A stretch of 5,577 bases of DNA from Clostridia bacterium (GCA_017612655.1 JAGAFM010000027.1:1-5577), one strand, 5' to 3'. Positions 1 to 5,540 are shown, counted from the stretch's first letter. Notes: a model not told the origin generated them from the letters alone. A program made the numbers and translations.

Positions 1-330
1 GTTCTCCACGCAGCGGGCGGCGTAGGTGGCCAGGCGGGCGCCTTTGGAGACGTCAAAGGTCTCGATGCCCTTGATCAGGCCGATGGTGCCGATGGAGAGC
101 AGGTCCTCCTGGTCGGCGGACTGGGCGTAGTATTTCTTCATGATATGGGCCACGAGGCGGAGGTTCCGTTCGATCAGAACGTTTCTGGCCTCCAGATCCC
201 CGGCCGCGGCCCGTTCCAGATATGCGCGTTCCTCCCTGGCCGAGAGGGGGCGCGGAAAGGAGCCCGGCTGATCCAGGCGCAGGGAGCAGAGCATGGAGCC
301 CAGCATCAGGAGTACGACTGCCGAAAGCAT
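1..330 (-). CDS. sigK: RNA polymerase sporulation sigma factor SigK, N-terminal part (cut by window edge)
   Basis: This is the first 110 codons of a sigma-70-family factor, and the frame stays open to base 1. Sigma-K directs late mother-cell transcription (coat, cortex, spore maturation) during endospore formation. The N-terminus (MLSAVVLLMLG..., residues 1-17) is hydrophobic, like the pro-sequence of Bacillus pro-sigma-K that the membrane protease SpoIVFB removes. After it come a FPRPLS motif (25-30), region 2.1 around NVLIERNLRLVAHIMKKY (50-67), region 2.2 around DLLSIGTIGLIKGIETFD (76-93), and the start of region 2.3, GARLATYAARCVEN (97-110). Regions 2.4 to 4 lie outside the window. The ATG at 330 is preceded by GAGGTGAT with 8 nt spacing. 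The gene follows the dipeptidase gene after 51 nt, a wider gap than any other junction here, which allows its own promoter. Identification as sigK rather than sigE/sigG rests on the hydrophobic leader and the FPxPLS and ATYAARCxEN signatures, which match my recollection of the Bacillus protein. Confidence 0.9.
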   Translation of the reverse strand, partial: MLSAVVLLMLGSMLCSLRLDQPGSFPRPLSAREERAYLERAAAGDLEARNVLIERNLRLVAHIMKKYYAQSADQEDLLSIGTIGLIKGIETFDVSKGARLATYAARCVEN

Positions 331-334
331 AGCG

Positions 335-342
335 ATCACCTC
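335..342 (-). promoter_or_regulatory. Ribosome-binding site of sigK
   Basis: On the minus strand GAGGTGAT lies 8 nt (counted from GAGG) before the ATG at 330. It is a strong Shine-Dalgarno sequence and fixes the sigK start. Its GGT can also pair with ACC at 363-365 as the base of a small hairpin (338-346 with 359-365). Confidence 0.75.
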
Positions 343-347
343 GCGGC

Positions 348-377
348 AGTCTATTCTCCCGCGGTTTGTCCATATTC
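348..377 (-). promoter_or_regulatory. Possible sigma-E-type promoter for sigK
   Basis: On the minus strand the -35-like element GAATATG (371-377) and the -10-like element AATAGACT (348-355) are separated by 15 nt. The known sigma-E consensus is close to KMATATT, 13-15 nt, CATACAnT. The first element matches about 6 of 7 positions and the second about 6 of 8, lacking the leading C. In Bacillus sigK is first transcribed by sigma-E with SpoIIID, so the location makes sense. A transcript would start near 341-343, leaving a leader of only about 12 nt that just contains the ribosome-binding site. That shortness is the main weakness, and the elements could be chance matches. Confidence 0.35.
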
Positions 378-381
378 CGGT

Positions 382-1044
382 TCAGCTTTTTCTCAGGTAG
401 GCCGAGGAGACCGGAAACTCGAAATAGGTGTCCGGGTAGGGCTCGTTCTCGAGAGAAAAATGCCACCACTCGCAATCGATCGGCTGAAACCCGTTTCTTA
501 CCATGACGGAGCGGAGCAGCATCCGGTTTTCATACTGTTCCTTCGTCACTCCGCGGAAGTCCGGGTGGGAGACTTCACTGAACAGATCGAACGGACTTCC
601 CATATCCAGTTCTTTTCCGGTTTTCATATCCAGAAGGGTCAGATCGACCGCGCTTCCGCGGCTGTGACTGGACTGTTTCGCGATATAGCCGGAGGCAAAC
701 AGGTCCTGCTTATCCAGTTCCGGATAGAAATAGGGTTTCATCCGGATATCCTGATCCTCGATTCCCCAAAGGATGAACTGCCTGACGGCGCAAGCGGGCC
801 GGTAGCCGTCGAAAACCTTGAGGCGGTAGCCGAGAACGAAAACCTCGTTGCTGACGGATTTCAGGGCCCGGGCCGCTTCTTTTGTCAGCAGGGCACAGGG
901 TTCCTCATATCCGTCGATCCGGTCACCGACGAAATTATAAGTTGAGTAGTAGCGGATCTCCTGAACGATTTGAGGAACAAAATCCGCCAGAAGAACGAAT
1001 CCGGAAGGGTCCATCGAAATGCTGCGATTGGTTTCGTTTCTCAT
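382..1044 (-). CDS. vanX: VanX-type D-alanyl-D-alanine dipeptidase (peptidase family M15D)
   Basis: This 220-residue zinc dipeptidase is expected to hydrolyse D-Ala-D-Ala to D-alanine (EC 3.4.13.22). No signal peptide or membrane segment is visible, so it should be cytoplasmic. Key residues are R82 (in DGYRP), zinc ligands H127 and D134 (SSHSRGSAVD), catalytic E192 and zinc ligand H195 (EWWH). The intervals R-H 45, H-D 7, H-E 65 and H-H 68 are identical to VanX (R71, H116, D123, E181, H184), so the active site is complete. The start at 1044 is chosen because TGAGGGGG lies 6 nt before it. An in-frame ATG at 1098 would add 18 residues inside the preceding gene and has no comparable site. The gene begins 10 nt after the PHP gene stop. 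No D-Ala-D-Lac ligase, VanH or VanRS gene is in the window. A DdpX/PcgL-like role in recycling wall dipeptide is more likely than vancomycin resistance, but this is inference. Confidence 0.9.
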   Translation of the reverse strand: MRNETNRSISMDPSGFVLLADFVPQIVQEIRYYSTYNFVGDRIDGYEEPCALLTKEAARALKSVSNEVFVLGYRLKVFDGYRPACAVRQFILWGIEDQDIRMKPYFYPELDKQDLFASGYIAKQSSHSRGSAVDLTLLDMKTGKELDMGSPFDLFSEVSHPDFRGVTKEQYENRMLLRSVMVRNGFQPIDCEWWHFSLENEPYPDTYFEFPVSSAYLRKS

Positions 1045-1050
1045 ACCGGC

Positions 1051-1057
1051 CCCCTCA
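1051..1057 (-). promoter_or_regulatory. Ribosome-binding site deciding the dipeptidase start, fused to the PHP stop codon
   Basis: The minus strand reads TGAGGGGG, in which the TGA stop of the PHP gene (1057-1055) forms part of the Shine-Dalgarno sequence of the dipeptidase. Six nt separate it from the ATG at 1044. Termination and reinitiation are probably coupled, and this supports the shorter dipeptidase start. Confidence 0.6.
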
Positions 1058-1981
1058 GTTGGTGTCCCCATTCCGTTCGGAACAGTTCCCGTTGACAATC
1101 GTTTCGGACGCCTCTTTGCTCCGAATCGGAACTTCCTTCAAAAATCTGCGCAGGCCGTCGCTCCACTGTTTCCGTTCCGGAAGTCCGGTCTCGCCGAGCC
1201 TCACCGTTTTGTTCCTTCCGTGATAATCGCTTCCTGCGGTCGCATAAAGGCCGAAGCGTTCCGAGAGGGAGAGCGTCTGCCCGAGAAGATCCTCCGGAAT
1301 TCCTCCGTAGTAAGTTTCCAGTCCCTGCAGACCGAACCCCATCAGTCTCCGGACTCGTAGAGCCAGTTCGTCTCCGACGATCCGCTCGCGTCCGCTTCCG
1401 TAAACGGGATGAGCCAGAACCGGAATTCCCCCGCTCTGAAGAATCCCGGAGATCGCCGTTTCAGGCCGTACGTATTCGCTCCGGAAATGAATCCGGTCCA
1501 GATAAACGCTGAACGCCTCCGAGATTGTCTGCGCGTAGCCATACCGAACCAGCAGGATGCCGATATGAGGCTTCCCGGGATTATCCTGCGAAAAGAGAGC
1601 GGCAAGATCTTCCTCGGAAAACTTGATCCCGAACTCCTTTTCAAGATAATCCAGGCGTGCGACGGTCTTCCGAATCCGAAACCGGTGCCCCGCCTCCGCT
1701 ACCTCACGGACCGGAGCCGATTCCGGATCGTATCCGTACCCAAGAATGTGGTATTTGCCGAGTTCGTCCCGGCAGGTGAACTCGACGCCCGTCACAAAGG
1801 CAGGATCCCCGGAAGCAAGATTCGCAAGAATGTGTTCGCACCCCTTGATGGAGTCGTGATCCGTGACCGAAAACAGATCCAAACCCGCATTCTTCACGCA
1901 GGCAAGAAGCTGTTCCGGCGTATCGGTTCCGTCCGAGACGGTCGTATGCATATGAAGATCGAGTGTCCGGAATTCAGACAT
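1055..1981 (-). CDS. PHP-domain metal-dependent phosphoesterase, TrpH/YciV (RNase AM) type
   Basis: A 308-residue soluble protein with the full set of PHP metal-site motifs: DLHMHT (8-13, ligands H10 and H12), SDG with D17, TDHD (40-43), GVEF with E67, KYHILGY with H78, KPHIG with H139, LAHP with H191, and GSDYHG with D252 and H254. Residues about 100-170 form the insertion typical of the TrpH/YciV group between the two halves of the barrel. Characterised members of this group hydrolyse 3',5'-nucleoside bisphosphates such as pAp, or act as a 5'-3' exonuclease on short 5'-monophosphorylated RNA (RNase AM). Which activity applies here cannot be told from sequence, and PHP proteins also include histidinol phosphatases. 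Length and motif order fit TrpH/YciV better. The ATG at 1981 lies 15 nt after the stop of the fusion gene, with GGAAAGGG 7 nt before it, so the two are probably co-transcribed. There is no obvious link to partner switching or to D-Ala-D-Ala cleavage. Confidence 0.85.
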   Translation of the reverse strand: MSEFRTLDLHMHTTVSDGTDTPEQLLACVKNAGLDLFSVTDHDSIKGCEHILANLASGDPAFVTGVEFTCRDELGKYHILGYGYDPESAPVREVAEAGHRFRIRKTVARLDYLEKEFGIKFSEEDLAALFSQDNPGKPHIGILLVRYGYAQTISEAFSVYLDRIHFRSEYVRPETAISGILQSGGIPVLAHPVYGSGRERIVGDELALRVRRLMGFGLQGLETYYGGIPEDLLGQTLSLSERFGLYATAGSDYHGRNKTVRLGETGLPERKQWSDGLRRFLKEVPIRSKEASETIVNGNCSERNGDTN

Positions 1982-1996
1982 GTGTGATCCCTTTCC

Positions 1997-3547
1997 TCAG
2001 AGATTTTTCTTCAGTGTCAGAATGTTTTTGCCGTCCCGATACTCATAAGAGACGTTATCCATCAGCTTTTTCGTCAGAAAGATCCCGAGTCCTCCGATTT
2101 CGCGTTCCGACGCGGGAACATCCAGAAGAGGATCCTCTCTGGAAAGCGGATCGTAAGGAACCCCGTGATCCACGAAAGTAATCGTGACGGTGAGGGGATC
2201 CTGTCCGATCTCGACCCGGACGGAAGCCTTTCCCTTCTCGGGAGCGTATGCGTAACTGGCAATGTTGATAAAGATCTCTTCAACCGCCACGTCAATCTGC
2301 ATCCTGGCGTTCGGCGGACAGTCGGCAGCCTCCAGGCGTTCGTTCACGAAGGTATGGACTTCGGGAAGATTTTCCGCTACCGCTTCCAGCTCCAGCTCGT
2401 CCCGGCTGAAAAGCAGGGTGTCCGTCCTGTCGAGAAGCGTCAGGAGGCGGTCCTTCCAGAATTCGATCTCCTTCCGGGAGACTTCGTCCTCCAGGCCACC
2501 GTGACGGATGGAACTGCGGATCATACGAGTATAGCCAAGGATGCCGGCCTTTTCCTCAACCTCCCGGATCTTAATCTCGGAGGTGGTTCCCAGGTATTCG
2601 GAAAGCGATTTGTGCCAGAAAGTCAGGCCTGTTTCGAAATCATATCCCTGAAACCGAAAGATCTGCCCGTGATCCATCTCCGTATATCCGATGTAGGCGT
2701 TGTACATCGGAGCGAGTTCAAATATCGGGTTTCCGACCGACAGAGTATCCATATCAATCAGCAGAACCTCGTCGTTCTGCAGCATGACGTTTTTGGTATG
2801 GTAATCTCCGTGAATCATGTGGTCGTCCGCAGGGAGTTCCGCGATCAGGGAAAGCAGTTTGCTCGCAGAAGCCTCCGGAAGGAAGTCCTTCATAAACTCC
2901 CCCCATGACAGCGCCTTCTCTTTCATGTCGGGAAGCTTTCCTTCCGGAACCCTGGTGCTGTGGATCTTTCTCAGCAGCGCAACGGACTCCTTCACGCACC
3001 AGTCCATCTTTTCCGGTTCATTCGCAAGAATCTTGGAAAAAGAACGCGCGTTGAGCAGTTCGAAGACGGAACCGTAGCTGTCGCCGACTTTTACGACATC
3101 ATAGGAAATTGCCGTTGGAATTCCCAGGATCAGGGCAAGTTTGGCAACTTCCCGCTCATGCTGGATATCCGACAGCGCCTCCGGGTTGTTGTAAACCTTG
3201 ACCACGTTGTCCTGGTCAATCCTGTAAATCGTTCCGTTTGCTCCGCGCCCGATCTCCTCACAGCCTTCGATGGAGATCACCCGGTAGGCTTTTTCCACCT
3301 CCATCATCTGCGTAAAGCCTGTCGTATCAAGAATCTCGTAAACAACGGGATTGACGTCGAAGATACGGATCTGCGGATGCGTTTTCCGAATCCGGAGAAG
3401 CACCCTGAGCCCTGCGGAGGAGATGTATTCGAGATCCGAGGCATCGATCTCGACCGACGTGCCTTCGTATCCCTCCAGCTGCTCCGCTATCTTCTTTTCC
3501 CATTCTGCCGCGTTGTTGGAATCTATCTTTCCGTTCAGTCGGATCAT
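1997..3547 (-). CDS. Three-domain STAS / phosphotransferase-like / HATPase regulator
   Basis: A 516-residue cytoplasmic fusion. Domain 1 (about 1-93) is a STAS anti-anti-sigma domain. ISSAGLRVLL places S44 at the position of phosphorylated Ser58 of SpoIIAA. Domain 2 (about 95-375) has the aminoglycoside/choline-kinase fold: glycine-rich IGRGANGTIY, lysine K117 (VVKVY), catalytic loop HGDYHTKN (H246, D248, N253) and metal-binding IDMD (D265). Domain 3 (about 380-516) is an RsbW/SpoIIAB-type HATPase: N-box VEEIFIN (E424, N428), DHGVP (D460, G462) and GGLGIFL (485-491). All three sites look intact. The HATPase could phosphorylate a STAS serine or bind a sigma factor, and the middle domain's substrate is unknown. 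Start 3547 is preferred because AAAGGA lies 6 nt before it. The ATG at 3553 overlaps the phosphatase stop by 4 nt but directly abuts that site. The gene sits between a PP2C phosphatase and a PHP gene. Domain calls are firm; overall function is inferred. Confidence 0.9.
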   Translation of the reverse strand: MIRLNGKIDSNNAAEWEKKIAEQLEGYEGTSVEIDASDLEYISSAGLRVLLRIRKTHPQIRIFDVNPVVYEILDTTGFTQMMEVEKAYRVISIEGCEEIGRGANGTIYRIDQDNVVKVYNNPEALSDIQHEREVAKLALILGIPTAISYDVVKVGDSYGSVFELLNARSFSKILANEPEKMDWCVKESVALLRKIHSTRVPEGKLPDMKEKALSWGEFMKDFLPEASASKLLSLIAELPADDHMIHGDYHTKNVMLQNDEVLLIDMDTLSVGNPIFELAPMYNAYIGYTEMDHGQIFRFQGYDFETGLTFWHKSLSEYLGTTSEIKIREVEEKAGILGYTRMIRSSIRHGGLEDEVSRKEIEFWKDRLLTLLDRTDTLLFSRDELELEAVAENLPEVHTFVNERLEAADCPPNARMQIDVAVEEIFINIASYAYAPEKGKASVRVEIGQDPLTVTITFVDHGVPYDPLSREDPLLDVPASEREIGGLGIFLTKKLMDNVSYEYRDGKNILTLKKNL

Positions 3548-3549
3548 AA

Positions 3550-5187
3550 TCATTCCTTTCCCCGTTTCCCACGGTATTCGAGGCAGAGCATGGTCAGATC
3601 ATCGAACTGCTCCGCTTCCCGAACAAAATCATTTACAGCACTTCGAACCGATTTCAGCAGATCCTCCGGGGAGGCGGATGGACTCCGGTTCAGAGCCGCC
3701 AGCATACGATCGATTCCGAACAGCTGCTCTCCGGCATCGCAGGCTTCCGGCACACCGTCCGTATAGAGAAAGAGCTGATCGCCGGGACACAGCTGAATCT
3801 CATAGTCACGGTACGGAATATCCGGAATCCCTCCGACCACGAAATCATGCTGGTCGCTGAACAGTTCAAATCTCTCTCCCGCCCGCTTCAGGACAGGATA
3901 TTCGTGACCCGCGTTTGCTGCGGTGAGCCTTCCGGTGGATATTTCGAGGATTCCGAGCCATACGGTTACGAACATCTCCGCGGAGTTATGGGCGCAGATT
4001 TTGTTGTTGACGTAACGCAGAATCGTCGCCGGGCTGCCCCCCAGATTCGTCATGTCGTTGATCAGAATGTTGGTCACCATCATGAAGAGAGACGCGGGAA
4101 TCCCCTTCCCTGATACGTCTCCGATCGAAAGGGCCAGATGATCGTCGTCCACAAGGAAGAACGTATAGAAATCCCCGCCGACCTCCCTGGCCGGATCCAT
4201 GGAAGCGAACAGATCAAACTCACTCCGTTCCGGGAAAGGCGGGAAAATGTTCGGGATGGAGCTCTCCTGAATCTTCCTTGCGAGATTCAGCTCGGTTCCG
4301 ATCCGCTCCTTCTCCGCCGTCACGGAAGTCAGGTTCTCCATGCTGGCGAGCATCTCCGTTTCCATCGTGTCAACGGATTCAGCGAGCGCGGACAGTTCCC
4401 TGTACCGACTGATGCCGCTGAGTTTCTCCCCCTGCGTATTCTCCTTTGCAAACCGGGTCGCTTCCTCCGCGACCTTCCGGATCGGCCTGACGAACCGGTT
4501 CCGAATGTAGAAGGCGGCAAACAGGGAGGCAAGAACCGCCAGAAGGACCGTGGAAACGGCAATGCTGATCAGGTAGGGTCTCCGGGCGTCGTCTATCTCG
4601 CGCGCCGGTCTCTGAATACAGAGAATGCCCTTCACTTCTCCGGCCGGGCTCTTCACGGGAACCATGGTCGTGACATGAGGATGCTGTCCGTCCGTGGTCC
4701 TGAGACGGTACACCGTCTCGTAGAGGGCCTCTCCGTCGTAGAGTTCCCTGTATTTTCTTCTGTATTCGTCGTTGGTGGTGTCCCGTCTGTGTCCGAGTTC
4801 CCACTCCGTATACTCGGTTTGATCCACTTCATTGTTCACGGAATTGAACACGGAAACGAAACGCCCGTAGTCACTCTGATCCACAACGATAACGTAAATC
4901 AGGGAAACGCTCATTCTCCTGCAGTATTCGTCCAGGTATCCTTTCGTACGAAGGTATTCGTCCGTATCCGTTCCGTCCAGATAGCCTTCCAGATGATCCC
5001 CGTTGACCAGAACCGAGGCAGTATCCGCCATATGGTAAGTCGATACTGCATACTCCTCCTCAAAGGCTCTGGTGAAACTGATAATACCGATCGTACTGAC
5101 GATCAGTCCGAAAGCCACCAGCAGAAAAACGATCGCGCCGATGATATTGAAGGACATGCTTCGGCGAAGCGACAATGCTTTCTTCAT
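3550..5187 (-). CDS. Membrane-bound SpoIIE/RsbU-type PP2C serine phosphatase with HAMP domain
   Basis: A 545-residue protein expected to dephosphorylate phospho-STAS anti-anti-sigma proteins, the activating step in partner switching. Order: basic N-terminus (KKALSLRR), membrane segment about 14-38, extracytoplasmic region about 39-203, membrane segment about 205-228, HAMP about 229-283 (VRPIRKVAEEATRF), coiled-coil linker about 284-310, and PP2C domain about 322-538. Metal-binding motifs are present: REVGGDF (D339), IGDVSGKG (D357), YTDGV (D477) and FDDLTML (D529, D530). The external region ends with TTMVPVKSPAGEVKGILCIQ (173-192), which resembles the membrane-proximal part of Cache-type sensors. 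The ligand cannot be deduced. The ATG at 5187 follows the STAS stop by 3 nt, with GAGGAA 9 nt before it. The two flanking STAS proteins are its likely substrates. It resembles RsbU-like sensor phosphatases in layout rather than SpoIIE itself, which has about ten membrane spans. Confidence 0.92.
   Translation of the reverse strand: MKKALSLRRSMSFNIIGAIVFLLVAFGLIVSTIGIISFTRAFEEEYAVSTYHMADTASVLVNGDHLEGYLDGTDTDEYLRTKGYLDEYCRRMSVSLIYVIVVDQSDYGRFVSVFNSVNNEVDQTEYTEWELGHRRDTTNDEYRRKYRELYDGEALYETVYRLRTTDGQHPHVTTMVPVKSPAGEVKGILCIQRPAREIDDARRPYLISIAVSTVLLAVLASLFAAFYIRNRFVRPIRKVAEEATRFAKENTQGEKLSGISRYRELSALAESVDTMETEMLASMENLTSVTAEKERIGTELNLARKIQESSIPNIFPPFPERSEFDLFASMDPAREVGGDFYTFFLVDDDHLALSIGDVSGKGIPASLFMMVTNILINDMTNLGGSPATILRYVNNKICAHNSAEMFVTVWLGILEISTGRLTAANAGHEYPVLKRAGERFELFSDQHDFVVGGIPDIPYRDYEIQLCPGDQLFLYTDGVPEACDAGEQLFGIDRMLAALNRSPSASPEDLLKSVRSAVNDFVREAEQFDDLTMLCLEYRGKRGKE
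3554..3559 (-). promoter_or_regulatory. Ribosome-binding site deciding the fusion-gene start
   Basis: On the minus strand AAAGGA directly abuts the ATG at 3553 but lies 6 nt before the in-frame ATG at 3547. The spacing therefore favours 3547, two nucleotides after the phosphatase TGA stop (3552-3550). Both choices imply translational coupling with the phosphatase gene, and they differ by only two residues. Confidence 0.5.
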
Positions 5188-5190
5188 GGG

Positions 5191-5511
5191 CTACTGTTCC
5201 TCATCCTGCAGTTTTTCAATATTCAGATAACTCAGAAAGCCCGCTGTCTCCAGAATCGTCATGACGGCTTCTCCGACATGCACGAGCTTCATGGGACCCC
5301 GCCCGTCCATAGTTTTCCTGGCGGACAGCAGCAACCTGAGTCCCGCGGAAGAAATGTAGTCGAGTTTCTCCAGATCCAGAGTCAGTTCCGTCAGTCCGGT
5401 CAGGGTTTCCTTCAGGTCCTTCTCCAGCCCTGCGGCGGAATTGGTGTCCAGGCGGCCCTCCAGCAAATAAAGAGCGGAACCGTTCTCAATGCGTTTTTCG
5501 ATATTCAGCAC
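5191..5511 (-). CDS. STAS-domain anti-anti-sigma factor (SpoIIAA/RsbV type)
   Basis: A 106-residue protein that is a single STAS domain, close to the usual length for SpoIIAA/RsbV. It starts with a beta-strand region and GRLDTNSAAGLEKDL (19-33). DYISSAGLRLLL (51-62) follows, with S55 at the position of SpoIIAA Ser58. The C-terminal part, ILETAGFLSYLNI, is typical of the family. Unphosphorylated proteins of this type bind an HATPase anti-sigma or switch kinase; phosphorylation releases it and a PP2C phosphatase resets the cycle. The start codon is GTG at 5511, supported by GGGAGAGG 8 nt upstream. The next gene, the phosphatase, begins 3 nt after its TAG stop. It resembles the STAS domain of the fusion protein two genes downstream, sharing YISSAGLR and a DT/DS-N-x-A-A motif, so both are probably handled by the same enzymes. 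Confidence 0.93.
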   Translation of the reverse strand: MLNIEKRIENGSALYLLEGRLDTNSAAGLEKDLKETLTGLTELTLDLEKLDYISSAGLRLLLSARKTMDGRGPMKLVHVGEAVMTILETAGFLSYLNIEKLQDEEQ

Positions 5512-5519
5512 GGAGTCTA

Positions 5520-5527
5520 CCTCTCCC
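5520..5527 (-). promoter_or_regulatory. Ribosome-binding site supporting a GTG start
   Basis: On the minus strand GGGAGAGG lies 8 nt before the GTG at 5511. No ATG occurs nearby in frame, so this site supports GTG as the start of the STAS protein. Confidence 0.65.
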
Positions 5528-5540
5528 TATCTCATTTGGT

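Noticed and set aside
283..330. Lipoprotein signal peptide at the sigK N-terminus (Cys15)
   Set aside because: The residues before the cysteine (SML-C) do not fit a lipobox and no basic residues precede the hydrophobic stretch; a pro-sigma-K leader explains it better.
331..381. Intrinsic terminator between the dipeptidase gene and sigK
   Set aside because: The only stem here (338-346 with 359-365) is short with a bulge and has no following U-run on the minus strand.
53..475. Minus-strand open frame across the dipeptidase/sigK gap
   Set aside because: It is out of frame with both real genes; its C-terminal part is a frame-shifted reading of sigK region 2.
145..945. Long plus-strand open frame antisense to the dipeptidase and sigK
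   Set aside because: It overlaps a dipeptidase with complete active-site motifs and sigK. Its translation shows no recognisable motif and its start lacks a ribosome-binding site in context.
382..1044. Part of a vancomycin-resistance operon
   Set aside because: No vanH, ligase or VanRS/VanS gene is present in the window; the neighbours are unrelated.
1045..1098. Longer dipeptidase start at 1098 giving 18 extra residues
   Set aside because: It lies within the PHP coding region without a good ribosome-binding site, while 1044 has GAGGGGG at ideal spacing.
2165..2908. Plus-strand open frame antisense to the fusion gene
   Set aside because: A shadow of the real minus-strand gene, whose three domains have intact motifs.
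2425..3268. Aminoglycoside-resistance phosphotransferase
   Set aside because: The fold motif is shared, but the domain is embedded between STAS and HATPase signalling domains, so a resistance role is not supported.
2960..3766. Plus-strand open frame spanning the fusion and phosphatase genes
   Set aside because: It crosses the junction of two well-supported minus-strand genes and its product has no recognisable domain.
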